A stretch of DNA of 64,000 bases from Gonocerus acuteangulatus (Eukaryota > Arthropoda > Insecta > Hemiptera > Coreidae): the NCBI GenBank assembly GCA_946811695.1, contig OX328132.1, positions 127,592,808-127,656,807 on the forward strand. Reading direction: 5' to 3'. The notes under the pieces were generated by a model. The model worked only from the letters and a program-made list of their open reading frames with translations, ran no database searches and was not told the DNA's origin. The position numbers and the translations under genes were made by a program. Positions 12,483 to 25,069 of the stretch are shown here, piece after piece (position 1 is the first letter of the stretch; each line of letters starts with the position of its first letter).

Positions 12483-12485
<3 letters not shown>
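10757..12485. mobile_element. Foldback element with ~800-bp inverted arms
   Basis: CAGGGTGTCCCGTAAATGTC at 10757 returns as its complement ending at 12485, and the arms match nearly continuously inward (for example GGAGGCGGCCATTAAGGAAC near 11462 and its complement near 11770). A spacer of roughly 130 bp lies around 11565-11690. It interrupts a TA tract of the hairpin-ended repeat. No coding capacity is seen. The 11-bp ends CAGGGTGTCCC resemble several DNA-transposon families, and I do not assign one. Confidence 0.82.
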
Positions 12486-12736
<251 letters not shown>

Positions 12737-13809
12737 CTGTTCGCTCTCTAGGTCGAAGACGAATGGTCCGATTTTTATGAAATTTGGTACAAAAATCAGT
12801 CGTCCAATATGAAAGGTCAAGTTCGTTAACCAGCAAAATCCGCCCACTGGAAGATGGAGTTTGGGGCGAAATTCGCGCAGAAAAAATCGTAACGCTTACG
12901 TTTTTGAGTTCATAAGCTTGTAAGTACTCTTTTTATAGGCTTCTTGGGCTAGGAAAACGAATGAAACCATTTTCAAGGCGATAGCTTTAACCGTTTTCGA
13001 GAAAATTGGAAAAATAGTTTTTGAATACCGTTTTTGGTTTGGGTACTTAGAATCATGTGATTCAGTTGAAACATTTTCTACATGTTCTACTTTCATTAAA
13101 ACTAATATGTTGAAAATTTGGTTACGTTTGGAGTTAAGGAAGGGTTAGAATAAAATATTTTATTAACAGACATAAAAAGTTTTGGTAACTTTGTATATTT
13201 TCCTTAATATCTCGAAAAAGGTTAAGAATTTGGTAAACGAAAGAATACCATTAGAAAGCTTACTAAATGCTCTACAAAAAAGGTTCTGATGAAAGTTTTG
13301 ATTAGGCGATGTCAATCGGAGAAATAAGTGCTTAAAACATTAAAGTAATTGATTTTGCTTATTGGAACTGTTCTTTTTGTCTGTTTTTATTCCTTGTTAT
13401 TTTTTAATTGCTTATAGTTGGATAATGTATTTTACAATAAAACAGATTAGGCAAAATAAGAAAAACAATTCATTTTTAGAAATATAGCTTGCCAAGAGAA
13501 AAAGATTCGTTGACGTCTTTTGAATATTTTCAATTGCCTTTATGCTGTTGGTTTTTTTATTTTATTTTTTAATTGATTTTATCTGTAGAATTATTACTAT
13601 AGTAAAAGAACACAGGAATGTGTGAAAATATTTGATATTTTCCAATTCATTGAAACGTATGAAATGAAGTATCGGTAGAAGAGGATTCTAGGGTCTTGCG
13701 GACCTGACCCCAGGTATAGCCATAAAACCCTTTGAACAAAGGCCGAGGAAAATATTATCTGTGTCTATTCTATGCTTTTCAAATGTGAATAGGGACATGA
13801 ACAGGAACC

Positions 13810-14251
13810 GGGGTCTCCCGTGGTCTAATGGCTAGCGCCTTGGATTCATAAGCGGGAGATGGTGGGTTCGATTCCCAACCTCCGGCAGGAATTTTATCAT
13901 CCCACGGCTCGCTGGTGAAATTCCTCGCTGTACCCTGGATGTCGGCGCTAATGACCCAGATGTAGATGCGCCGTAAAAAAAAAAACAAAAAAACAACTAT
14001 TAAAAAAATTATTATTCTCTTATGTTGCTAGTGAATAACTACAGAAAATAATGATCCACAAGTTTTTGTTATATTAAAATAATAACACAATTAAACTCCC
14101 TTCAATCTGGCATGTTCGGACTTGATGCATACTGGATTATCTAATATTCCGGATTATTGAATGTATTTCGAAAAAATGGATAGAGGTGAAAATTAAAAGA
14201 AATGTAGACTATAAGACTAGTTCATATTTAATGTAAAAAAAAAAAAAAAAA
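13810..14251 (+). mobile_element. SINE copy 3 with 3'-transduced flank
   Basis: The first ~178 bp are the same SINE as at 5537. The next ~240 bp (TTAAAAAAATTATTATTCTC onward) match the unique flank found to the right of the 5537 copy, including that copy's own target duplication ACAACTATTA. The insertion then ends in an A17 tail at 14235-14251. Likely target duplication: CAGGAACC before (13802-13809) and CTGGAACC after (14252-14259), one mismatch. A transcript that read past the SINE end and was polyadenylated downstream explains this. Confidence 0.85.
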
Positions 14252-14518
14252 CTGGAACCGCGCTAAGATGACGCAGTTCCTGCGAGTCGGACTTTTTTTA
14301 TACATATTAATCGCAAAATATAGGGTGCGCCGGTTTTTTTGCTGTTTAGTTTATATACATGTATTTCCTAGTGTAATGATACAATTATATAAATGAAGAG
14401 GCAAGTTACCCATCATTACTGGAATGTCACTGAACAGACTTCTAAAGAAGATTCCTTCATGAGGAAATTAAAAAAATATTAACTAATAAAATATTTATTT
14501 AATCTAAAGAAAGTTTAC

Positions 14519-14575
14519 CTTAAAACATCGTGCTGAGCAGGGTGATAGTGGTGATCTTCATCATTGTGCACCTGA
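14519..14575 (-). CDS. RhoGEF gene, His/Asp-rich linker exon
   Basis: A 57-bp exon, acceptor TTTGTTTCAG and donor GTAAACTT. One base closes a codon from 16772-16828, 18 codons follow (QVHNDEDHHYHPAQHDVL), and two bases start a Ser codon completed by 5199-5245. The product is an acidic/histidine-rich linker with no known domain. Confidence 0.78.
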
Positions 14576-14928
14576 CTGAAACAAAGGAAATGAAAAATAG
14601 AAACAAGTTTTAATATGAGTATACAATAAAATATAACATAAAAATAAATATATGTTTAATAATGAATTTCTTAGATTAAGAAACATTATTAATAGCAATA
14701 GAGATTATCCATAAGTAGAGGCCAGCTATAAGGCCATATACATATGCAAAAGCTGTTTGAATTTGGTTAAAAATGCAAGAAGCAACAACAATATAAATTA
14801 ATATCTAGACAACTCAATGCGGTAAACATGCTACATTGTACAACACTGTCAAATCAAGCATAAGTTCGTTTCATTAAAATATGTTGAATATTTCTGCAAA
14901 ATAATGTGTGTTAACATGTAGGAAATAA

Positions 14929-15139
<211 letters not shown>

Positions 15140-15199
15140 TGTACATTTACACAATATGACATTTTAGGTTTTTAGAGGTTGGAGTGTAATATAATTATA

Positions 15200-16770
15200 C
15201 AACACACACACAAAAAAAATGGAATAGTATATTTTGCCAGTTTTGGTAAAGAAAGCAAATTCAGACTGTAGATAATTGTAGATTTGTTTTTAGGGGAAAA
15301 CAGTTCATGATTAAAACAAACCAATTTATAATTACAAAAATGAGTCAAAATAAAATAACTGAATATCTTGAATGAAAGATATTCAAAACACATTCATTTG
15401 TAAATAGTGTTTCTCTCTTCCTACCACCTGATAAATAAATAAGTAACAATGTTCAGTTGCAGGGCCTTACTCAGGTTTGTTGGACTTATTGATGAAAATT
15501 TTTCATTTCACTTTAATAGGGTTAATATACTAGAATATAAATTCCAATGAAAATTAAAAAGTTTAACCCTAAATATTAATTTTGCTGTTATTTAAATATT
15601 TGACAAATTTATATTTCAGTAATACAACATTCTTTCCAGTTCATTTGATTGTAGCTGTATGTAAATATAAGTTTTTAAATTATTTTGTTGTGCTACAAGT
15701 GTTTTAAACATGGGACTGTAGGAGCACATTTTTTATAGATGTTATAATGAGAGTTTAATTAAAAAAAAAAAAAAAAAATCAGGAATTTTAGAATTAAACA
15801 ATAAACCCCCTGATAAAAATAAAGAAAGAAAAAAAGTAATACAGCTGGTTTAACCTAATTCACAAATCAGATATTTTTCAGACTAAGAATCAAATGTCCT
15901 TTGAAAAGTATGTTAACTACAATATGAACACTTTAAAAAATAGAGAATACGTGCTATAATATAAGAATTATGTATATTATAAGTATACTGAGATTTATAA
16001 TCATTTATGAAAGAAGCAAACATGCATTGGTGATAAATATAAAAAATGGTTTAAGATATAAAAACCAAGTGGAAATTTATTTTTGAAGAAGATCAGAACT
16101 ACATTCTTAATGACAAAATCCTAAGCTATGAAGATAGAAAGATAACATAGTAATGAAGCAATAATGAAATATTTGGTAAAGTATTAAGATCCTAATTGAG
16201 ATAATAAACAATAAGTAATTGAAATTAGAAGTGCCTGAGGAAAACACAAGTAAGCTTTGTTTTCTATGAATGCAGGAAGGGCCCGTCGGTGACTTCACAT
16301 AATATCAATTACCAAATGAATGAATGGTTTGAAAGGGAACATTGAAATCAATCAAATTTAAAAGATGCCAAAATGTTTTTCACAGCTTCCAATTTTGATA
16401 TTTCAACAATTCTTAAAATAATAACAAACACTTAACATAAATAAACAAAACTGATCAATAATAATAATAACAGTTCAAAAACATAGATATAAGCAAGATG
16501 ATTTATTTTTTTCAAGGTAATAAAAGTAAACAATTTAATATCTCTAGTCAAAAAGGCCTTTCCTACAGTGGTTATAATTTTTTTTGTAATTTGACTAGGA
16601 TTATTCAGTTTATTCCATAGTGATTAAAAATCAATAACTATGCGCATTTGGGTAGGTGTAAGTAAGGTTTTATGCAAGAAAAAAGGCAAGAAAGAGAGAA
16701 AAAGATATTTAGAAATAATTAGAGAACACAGAAAGAGATAAAGAGAGGGTAGGAAGTCAGGTTGAACTTA
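15200..16770. other. Intron stretch, no gene seen
   Basis: AT-rich intron with an A run at 15761-15777. No transposon ends, RNA genes or further host exon were recognised. Confidence 0.55.
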
Positions 16771-16771
16771 C

Positions 16772-16828
16772 TGAACTCCCAACTTTGTAGCTACTCTTCT
16801 CCATGGTGAGTAGCATAATGTGGTCCTC
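16772..16828 (-). CDS. RhoGEF gene, basic linker exon
   Basis: A 57-bp exon ending at donor GTAAGTTC. The acceptor CACACAATAG lacks a strong pyrimidine tract, so this border is the weakest in the gene. The phase is right: one base completes an Arg codon from 26935-27014, then 18 codons follow (RTTLCYSPWRRVATKLGV), and two bases form His with the next exon. The other two frames contain a stop or break phase. The W-R-R and KLGV elements suggest a conserved helix in the C1-DH linker. Confidence 0.65.
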
Positions 16829-17049
16829 CTATTGTGTGCGTTATGTCAGAGTAACAAATTAGCAACAAACATGAGAAGCTGAGGTGCAGCATTCACAAAA
16901 GCAGCCCTTATACTAAAGAAACTTTAAGTAAAATAAGCATGAATTTTTTCTAATTATTTTGAGACCCAAAGCCCAGCTTACAACAAATAAGAATTATTTA
17001 AAAAATAAACAAAAAGAAGAAATGATAAGACTTGTAAAAAATTGTGATA

Positions 17050-17940
17050 TTTTAAAATTTGATGATAACTAATGTATCTAAGATGACTGTTTACTAAGCA
17101 GACCATAGTAACTTTTTAAGTAACTTATTAGGGTGAGAAACATCGATATAAATATTTTTAATAAAGAAATAACTAAGTCTATTAAGGCAGTAATATCAAG
17201 TATCATAAAATAGATATAAACATGTTCAGGATATTGGAGTGTAGGCAAGTGAAAATGCAAACAATGAGCAACTCCTTTATAAGAAATTGAGAAGAGGGCG
17301 TTTAACGTTAAGATAGCCAATGTGGGAGATGGTTTGGTCCCAATGATTAATAAAACTACATTTTTTATAAAGTACTGAATTTGTATTACCAACTTTTGGG
17401 TGTTGAATATCAAGCCTCATGAAACATCAGGATCATTTGCCTGATGAAACATTGAGATTCAAGCTGAAACGTTGGCAATAAAAACTCATTACTTTATAAG
17501 AAATGGTTTTGTGAATTTATTACACAAACTGTGTAGGAGAGTAAATTTAAGTATATAAATCAGGTTTCTAATAGTGAGTTACTGAGTATTTTGGTTAAAG
17601 TTTCAAGTGAAAGAAAATAATCTAAATGCTTAACATAATTACAAACTCAGGCTTTTGGGCCTTACAAATGGCTCCGCCTCTTGACCCTGCAAGGCGGCTC
17701 TGCAACACACCTAAATGTGTTGCTGGTGTCAAATTTCTGCATACCCCTCAATGAACATTCACCGCTATAACAGTATACCATTAAAACCAGAAGTACGATT
17801 TTTTGTAATGGTTCAAACTGTTTCATTTATTTAAATATGCCTCATATTGTAACAAATCAGGCAATATACAAATTTTAGAATCTACGGGGAGTTTGCCCAT
17901 TAAATTGTAAACAATATTTACTTAAGAATGAGTGTTGAGG
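17050..17940. other. Intron stretch with a hammerhead-like relic
   Basis: No gene was seen. Around 17430-17470 the plus strand has TTGC, CTGATGA, a spacer, GAAAC and TTGGCAA, resembling a decayed hammerhead/Penelope-type motif. It lacks a proper cleavage triplet. Confidence 0.4.
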
Positions 17941-17945
17941 GAATA

Positions 17946-18949
17946 CAGTAGAACTTGGATAATTCGAATCCCTAGGGGCCGATAAAAAAGTTTGAATTAT
18001 CCAAAATTCAGATTAAAAAAGTTTTTGAGTATAAAGGGGTAAAAAATCGAATTTCATATTTTCACATTTTTTAATTTTCAAAAATACATACATTTTATTT
18101 AAACAATGACAAACATTTCATAAATTGATGATTAAGTACATAAGTAATAAATAATTTATCAAAAAAGTAAAAATAAAAGTCTATTGTTTTGAAAAAAGTC
18201 ATTTTCATGGGCAAGAATTTTTTCTTTATTTTTCAGGTAAGTTGGTAAAGTGTTAGGAGGAATTCCTTGGCAATTTCAGATTTGTTCTTTATTCCTTTTT
18301 CAACTTCTTTAATCACAGTTATTTTCTCTGACAACGTTAGAGTTTTATAACTTCTAGGCCTTGACATCCTAAATCAACACCTCACTGAACTACACTGTAC
18401 ACAAGAAATTCAAGGCACAAACAATACAACAGATCTAGGAGCTGATTGACTGAATAAGAAATGAGATGCGAGGGATGATGGGAGGGAATTCTAAAATAAA
18501 ACGACAGGATGGTGTATGTAACTACAACCCCTGGAAGGGAGGAAGCGTCAGTCACCACTTTGCAGAACTCCTAGAGTCCAAGAACTGGACTATGAAGATG
18601 GGAGGGATGATAGGAGGGAATTCTAAGATAAAACGACAGGATGGCTTATGTAACTACAACCCCTGGAAGAGAGGAAGCTCGACTCACCACTTAGCATCAT
18701 CCGTATCATTGCTACATCCGTATCTAATTATCCGTCTTTCCCGAGGGGAGAATATTTTCACGAGATTTAAGATCGAACACCTCCCATTGGAGGTAAAGAC
18801 TCGTAAAAAATTCGAATTATCCAATATTTTATTCGAATTAACCACAATTTTTTAACATTGTTTATGCCATAAATTCTAGGGACCGAGAGAAATATTCGAA
18901 TTGACTACGATTTCGAATTATCGAAGTTCGAATTATCCATGTTCTACTG
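17946..18949 (-). mobile_element. Pogo/Tigger-type transposon, internally deleted
   Basis: It starts CAGTAGAACTTGGATAATTC and ends with the imperfect complement GAATTATCCATGTTCTACTG. Both ends are flanked by TA (17944-17945, 18950-18951). CAGTAGAAC and ATAATTCGAA ends are typical of pogo/Tigger elements. Inside is a short piece of the transposase N-terminus on the minus strand. There is also a ~130-bp tandem duplication at 18466-18595 and 18596-18700 (GGAGGGAATTCTAA, AAAACGACAGGATGG, ACAACCCCTGGAAG). Confidence 0.85.
18230..18367 (-). pseudogene. Pogo transposase N-terminal HTH fragment
   Basis: Starting at an ATG at 18365-18367 (minus strand) the frame reads MSRPRSYKTLTLSEKITVIK, then EVEKGIKNKSEIAKEF before it breaks. 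This is the Pipsqueak/CENP-B-type DNA-binding helix-turn-helix expected at the start of a pogo/Tigger transposase (T-L-x-E-K, V-I-x-x-V-E-x-G, x-S-x-I-A-x-x-F). The catalytic domain is absent, so the element depended on a transposase made elsewhere. Confidence 0.75.
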
Positions 18950-19982
18950 TACTCACTTCTTAGTAGTTATAATGTTAGCAATTGGTAATTAAGAATAATT
19001 AATATGGTAGATATTATTTTTTGTTTTGCGAATTATAGCACTGAAGATGAGGTAGTAGCCTTGAAAGCCAAATGTGCTTAAATAATATATTTTGTGAAGG
19101 ACTTGTCTTTTGATCCAAAATAGATAAAAATATATTAAATTAATTTGTAAAGAAAGTGATTTGTTAACCAGAAATAAATAAAATATTCACAATCCTTAAT
19201 TTCTTTTTTCAAGTTTATTTTCTTGCAGACTAGAGTATTTCCATATATCCTCAGTTCACCTTTTCTTCCCTTTCATTGATATTGATTTTTGATTATTTTC
19301 CAACCATCGGGTTTTCTAGAAACCACAAAAAACAGTATGGAAGAGCAAGGAGAAAATAGGGGAGTTAGGAGACTCATTAAGATAAGATTACCTCAAAAGG
19401 CGAGCATTATCCCCACCCCCTACTTTTGTCAATTTCAGTATATTCTTTAAATATTTTTATGGATGTCTGATTCAAAGTAAGAAATACACTGATGGTATGG
19501 TTATTGCAGTAAGGGATCAACATAAAACTATTCTTCATTGTTTCTGGGAGAGCATGCTTTTAATTTAACATGGAATGGGTGCTATAAAAAAGGGATATAT
19601 ATAAATTCTGATAAAAGCACTTTAGCTCCTCTCATTAATAGAAGAAAACTTTATCTAGTCCTTCTCAATATTGGAGAGATAAGAGGAGAAGGTGAAATAT
19701 CCAGGAAGATATTCACCGGGAAAGATCATAGCTATAGGCTAGAGCAACAGCCTCACTAAATAAAAAAGTCTGACTCGCAGGAACTACGTCATCTTAGCAC
19801 GGTTAGTAAAGGAATAATACCTAATTTCATTAAAAGCTGTCCATTTTTTAGCCAGCTAGAGAGCGAACAGAAATACTAAATGAGATGAAGATAGTTATAC
19901 ATTGAGGTGATGCAAAGTTAAGGGATGGTATGGACTCAGCTAAGAGAAAGAATAAAACTTTTTTTTTTTAATACTTCCTTAA

Positions 19983-20628
19983 CTCTTACGTGGCTAAGGA
20001 CTGATATATCAGTCTGGTGGTAGCAGTGCCCCGGGTGCTATGGACTAATATATCAGTCCGGCTTCTATTGCGCTTGGCTGCTATGAGCTATTATATCAGT
20101 CCTTCTACTATTGCCATCTTTAGGCTGTTTATAGAAGCTGAAGTGTCTTTCAAAGCCGATAGGAGGCATAGGATTCAACTTTTGTCACTTTAGCTTCCAA
20201 CTACTTAGTCTATCTGCACATATACCTGCTTTTTCCCCTTTTTTTAATACCAAAAACCATTGTTGCTCTTTACCTGGAATTTACTTTGAATATTTCTAGA
20301 GTATATTTTGTTCTTTTCAAGTGAATAATTGTATGTGTAAATATTTCTAAGAAAATTTATTCTGAACAAGAATTGTTAGAACTTTTAACGGGTGTGAGCG
20401 AAAGTGAAGCAGAGTTTTCTTTGGATGACAATGAGGGTTCTCATAATGTATCCCAATATGTTTCTGTTGGAGAAACATCTGGAACAAGTGGAATGCAAAG
20501 TGCAAGAGAATTATTTTCTGACAAAACATAGTGTGGCAAAATTATTCAGCACACGGGCACTAGGCATTACTCCAGGCACTAGGCTATCCAGCATCATCTA
20601 GCCTTCCATGTATTACGCAGCCTAAAGG
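19983..20628 (+). mobile_element. PiggyBac-type element, non-autonomous
   Basis: Flanked by TTAA on both sides (19979-19982, 20629-20632), the piggyBac target. The ends CTCTTACGTGGCTAAGG and (complement) CCTTTAGGCTGCGTAAT are similar. Near the left end are three ~50-bp units each holding a palindrome of type GGACTGATATATCAGTC (about 20005-20100). The middle encodes a transposase-like N-terminus. Confidence 0.65.
20362..20531 (+). pseudogene. PiggyBac-like transposase N-terminal fragment
   Basis: The frame reads EQELLELLTGVSESEAEFSL followed by acidic and Ser-rich residues, stopping at TAG 20529-20531. An acidic, Ser-rich start with an ELLELL-type helix is common in piggyBac transposases. No catalytic Asp-rich core follows. 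Inferred from context with the TTAA ends. Confidence 0.45.
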
Positions 20629-21389
20629 TTAACTCCAAATGAAATCAAAATCGTAAACACATGGGACCTCGGTAAAATAGCTGTCAGCTCTTCTAGAATG
20701 CTTCTTGATTTATGGAGGCAATGAACCCACCCTAATAGCCTTTGACAGGTAAAGATCTGGGAGTCCCTTGTCCATCCAGCAAGGGAGCTTTAGTAGTTTT
20801 CGAGATATTAAGGAAAATATAAGAAGTTCCCAAAACTTTTCATGCATATTAATAAAATATTTTATTCTACGCCTTCCTTAACTCCAAACCACCAAAATTT
20901 AAACATCTTTGTTTATATAAATTTAAAACATGCAGAAAATATTTTAACTGAATCCTATGATTCTAAGTACCCAAACCAAAAACTTGATTCAACAACTATT
21001 TTTCTACTTTTCTTGATATCGCCTTAAAAATGGTTTCATTCGTTTTCCTAGGCCAAGAAACCGATAAAACGAGTACTTGCAAGTATATGATGTAAGTGTA
21101 ACAATTTTTTTCGCACAAATTTTGCTCCAAAATCAATGTTCCGGTGGACGAATTTTACTGGTAAACGAACTTGGCCTTTTAAATTAGACAAAAGATTTTT
21201 GTACCAAATTTCATCAAAATCGGACCATTATTCACTGAGGTTGAACCACTGTTATTTTCGTTCTCTTGGAGTTCTGAAACTCCAAAATTTGTCTAGTCAG
21301 CACTTCCGGATTGTGTCATGAGGTCAACCTTATAAGCGGGGTTCCTCCCTATGGAGGGAGGGAGGAACCATGCTAAAAGGCTGCATACA

Positions 21390-23640
21390 TTGTTCGAGGA
21401 TTTGTAAAAAATATGAGAAAGAAAGTCAAATTTAGTTCGCATTTTAGACATAATTTGACCCATGATTTCCTAAATAGCATTTCCTGGTCTAAAACATTGC
21501 AAAGGAATGCAAAAATTGAATGAGGAAAGCTGCAAAAGCTTGTCTGCATTTACAATTCCCACTGTTATTTTGAAGTACTTATAGAACTGACACCTTACCT
21601 ATTCTTACCAGGAAATAAGTGTTATCAGGCCTTAAATGCTAAGGTAGAAGATCTAATGATTCACCTACGAGTCCTTAAGATCTTGAGAGGTGTAAATTTA
21701 GTCACAAACCATATAATGTTGATAAAATATAGAGAATACTTCTCATGAAGAACATACCAACTTGACAATGTTAAAAGGAAGAAATGCCTCATTTTCAAAA
21801 GGTGTTCACTACTTGGATCAGAGCAGTTCTCTCAACAAAAGGAACACAGAAGGTGGGGTTAGGGTGGTATAGAATGGGTGACAGTGGTAAAATGCAGTGG
21901 GTGCCTTCCCATCCATCTTACTGGCAGAAATGCACTGAGCTTGCCATACTTGATAACCTCAAGAAAGATACTAAAGGAAATTATATTGGGTCGCCAAGAA
22001 GCCTTAACATGCGCATCTATACATCACTCGCATTTTGGGGATGGATATACTTGCATGCAGACCCTATCACAAATACAGTACCCAAATGATGTGTGTGATA
22101 TTTTTCTATGTCAAATTAAATATAATTTTATAAGGAACTTTAAAAAATCTCACTTGTGTTAACTTGACAAAAAGAATTTCATGCTCATCTGGGTGATGGG
22201 TATGGACATCACTCGGATGTGGATGATGAAGCAAATAGGAAATGGCAACTAGTCCCTATGTTTGTACCTAAAGAAAAGTCTTTAAATGTCATACAATGCT
22301 AGTGCAAAGCATCTCAATAGTTACATTTTATGAAACAATATAGCTCACAATTCTCAAAAGACATTACCTTTGAAAATAGGAAGTTAAAAAAACACAGACA
22401 TATTCAATCAACTTAATTTTTAGGATGAAATAGGACCCTAAGCTTAAACCATGATTGTTCATGGTATCTGACTAGTGCTAGATGTATAGCTTTCTAGTGT
22501 GTCGTACATGTCAGACTTTATGGAGGAAAATAGACATTATCTAGTATTTTCAAAATAACGTATAGCTGTGTACAGAATTAGAAAAGCAATTTCCACATCA
22601 AAAAACATAATTAAAAATTATTTTTAACAATAATTATCAAGCTAATAAAAAAAACAACAACAAAAAACCTCCCATTATGCATGGACAGCTAGTATATAAT
22701 ATATACACATATTATACACCAAAAGCACATTACGCGCACACATGCAGGTATTCTTTGATATTTGTTTGCATACAAACAGTGTTTTTAAGTAACACACGCC
22801 CACAAAAAAAGATTTATGAAAAATTCTTTACTTTAATAGTTATCTTTATAGATGTTTAGCTAAACAAGATGAAAATAGAACGTGAAGACGTCTCGGCGCA
22901 TACAATACTCCTTTTGCTTACGAACCTGCATAAACACCTCCATGATTGAGTGAAAAGAAAGCTAGCTGACCCAGACCAGACTAGCTTTTTCCTTAGCAAT
23001 TGCTAACTTTAAAACCTAGTCACACGTCTTTATTGTCACCTTCTACCTAGCTGCAACTAGGGACCGTTATAAATAAGGAAGTGCTAGGCCTAGTTATAGC
23101 TAACATTTTTATTCACTTAGAACTAAGCCATTGCTTGGTAAATACTTAGTTTTAGCAACTGCTAGATTTTATTCACTCCACCCATTGTATTGTGTTAACG
23201 AAACGTGAAAGTGAGGTTAGGTTGATAATAAACAAAACATCAGTTGTTAAAGAAAAATGCAATCAATTTCTTTTGGGCAGAAAATGTGTTTCAGCGTTTC
23301 AGAAGTACTACCACCAACATCATCTACTTCTATTAGTCCTAGTTTATCAATTATTTTAACATCTGTTCTTTAAAAATCACTTAATTTAATACATTTAACT
23401 AAAACATTTAAAAGAGTGATAGGTGATACAGCTTTATAAGTATTATATTTAGATTCAGCACCCTAAAAAAACCATAAGAATAAGGTATTTTTTAGTAGTT
23501 AGTTTAGGTATTTAGTTTCGTTGTTGGCTTGGGTATTCCAAAACTAGTTAACTATAATGATCCAAAGGAATTCAACACAACCCGGCCACCTAGAAAGTAA
23601 TATCCTTTTTCACCATATTGGGTGCTGGCGAAAAGAGTAG
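21390..23640. other. Intron stretch with no assignable gene
   Basis: Contains a 101-codon open frame at 21784-22089 with low composition bias but no recognisable family, start context or splice sites. I see no transposon ends. The 22920-23200 part holds repeated AACTAG/CTAGTT-like words suggesting an old inverted element. Confidence 0.45.
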
Positions 23641-23659
23641 ACACCGGACAAAGTCCAAT

Positions 23660-23832
23660 TTCTTTTTTTACAGCGCATTGACATCTCGGCCATTAGTGCC
23701 ACTATCCTTGTGCAGCGAGGAATTTTCTCAACGAGCCTTGAGACGAGAAAATTCCTGCCGCCGTGGGGACTCGAACCCACCATCTCCTGTATGAGAAACT
23801 AAGGTGTTATCTACTAGACCACAGGGAGACCC
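23660..23832 (-). repeat. tRNA-derived SINE, copy 4, with 13-bp target duplication
   Basis: The minus strand shows GTCTCCCTGTGGTCTAGTAG, a GGGTTCGAGTCCC B box, the family body and an A tail (T run at 23661-23669). Flanks GACAAAGTCCAAT (23647-23659) and GACAAAGTCTAAT (23833-23845) are a target duplication with one difference. Confidence 0.88.
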
Positions 23833-24136
23833 GACAAAGTCTAATGTTTTTACTAGTTTTTCTGTTCTGTGTGTCAAAAGTTTCAGCATGCTAGAATTGT
23901 CTGTGTTGTTTCTCTGAATGTTTATAATGTTCAAGATTACAGAGAACAATGCCAGTACTGAAATTAGACCTGTGATTTCTGAACCCAAGAGATGTGCGAC
24001 TTTGTGATATTCATAAATAGTTAAAGGTGTATAGAGACAATAGTAGAGTTGAATCCTCTGCTGTTAGAGAGGGAGAAAACCCATGTAACCATGAAGAATG
24101 ATTGGCGCATTATAATTATAATCTTTAATTTTTAAT

Positions 24137-25055
24137 TATGGTCTTAAGATTATAATTGAGGAAATCAGAGAACATTTCCTTAATTCCTCACAAAACATTA
24201 TTCATGCAATAGTAAAAGACCATCTGCATAATGCCAAATTTGTGCAACATAGGTTCATGCTGACTGAAGAACAGAAAATAAAGTGTATAGCTGCAGCACA
24301 GAATTTTTGGAACGGAAAAGGGCTGTGAAGTGTCAGCCCTCATGAAAAGGACTAATACTCTAGTCCTCAGGTCTGCGTAACATTCACTGTTCACCCTGTC
24401 AAAATACTGTTAGTTTTTATACCTCTGTACATTCCCAACAGCTTGTTTTAGCAAAATTAGTTCACTTTTAGCTCCTGAAGTGTTAACATATTACATTTGT
24501 GTTTTGTTAAATTTATAAAAACATTTTTTTTAGTGCATGTCCTCCGTTTTATATTGAAATGAGTTTTTATGTACCATCGAAGAGCAAACAAACAATGGAT
24601 TGGCATCTTGCTCATTCATCAAACAATTAAACAAATTCAAGATAGCTTCTACCTGTGAACTCATGGGATTCAAAGCGATAATTTCTACCTTTTTCTGGGA
24701 TTGATGAGCTTTATGATCACTCATTTCATTACTTGTGGCGAGAGTGTATGAATCAGAATCAAAGGTGAGTTATTTTGTCTAGTGGCAACATTCTCCTCCA
24801 CGAGAATACCAGGCCTCATAAGGTTAAAATAAAAAAAACTTGTGCAACAATTCTAGTGGAAAAAATTCAATCATCCACCCTATAGCCTAGACTTACCTTC
24901 TTTAGATTTTCATCTCTTTTCAAAACTAAAGGACTTTTTGGCAGGAAGGAAATTTGAAAGAGATGAAGAACTGAAAGAATGTGTAACTATGTTTCTCAAT
25001 AAACTGGTGGAGGAGGAATATGAAACTGGAATACTAAAACTCACCATACATTAAG
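24137..25055 (+). pseudogene. Mariner transposase relic
   Basis: The first part (24140-24330) reads IIHAIVKDHLHNAKFVQHRF then MLTEEQKIKCIAAAQ, the linker region of mariner transposases. After a gap, 24850-25055 reads HPPYSPDLPSFDFHLFSKLK then DFLAGRKFERDEELKECV and a C-terminus ending at TAA 25053-25055. SPDL-x-x-x-DFHLF carries the third catalytic Asp of DD34D mariners. The central catalytic part is replaced or scrambled (24400-24830), so the gene is dead. The inverted ends were not found. Confidence 0.78.
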
Positions 25056-25069
25056 AAAAAGCCTAACTA

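Larger units (their letters stand above)
19766..21381 (-). mobile_element. Hairpin-ended repeat, copy C (reverse, rearranged)
   Basis: The left side has the family 3' end in reverse (AAGTCTGACTCGCAGGAACT, then GTCATCTTAGCACGGTT). The right side has the 5' hairpin in reverse (TTATAAGCGGGGTTCCTCCC ... GGGAGGGAGGAACC). Internal blocks at 20790-21300 match the 12740-13200 region in reverse. The (TA)n tract is lost and a piggyBac-type element sits at 19983-20628. Confidence 0.68.

Noticed and set aside
17430..17470. Third hammerhead ribozyme
   Set aside because: CTGATGA and GAAAC are present, but stem I cannot pair in register with an allowed cleavage base. Kept only as a likely relic.
19028..19070. 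Hammerhead-like CTGAAGA ... GAAA
   Set aside because: The base before stem I would be G, not allowed for cleavage, and stem II is irregular.
21784..22089. 101-codon plus-strand frame as a host exon or gene
   Set aside because: No phase-compatible splice sites for the host gene (wrong strand), no start context and no recognised motif.
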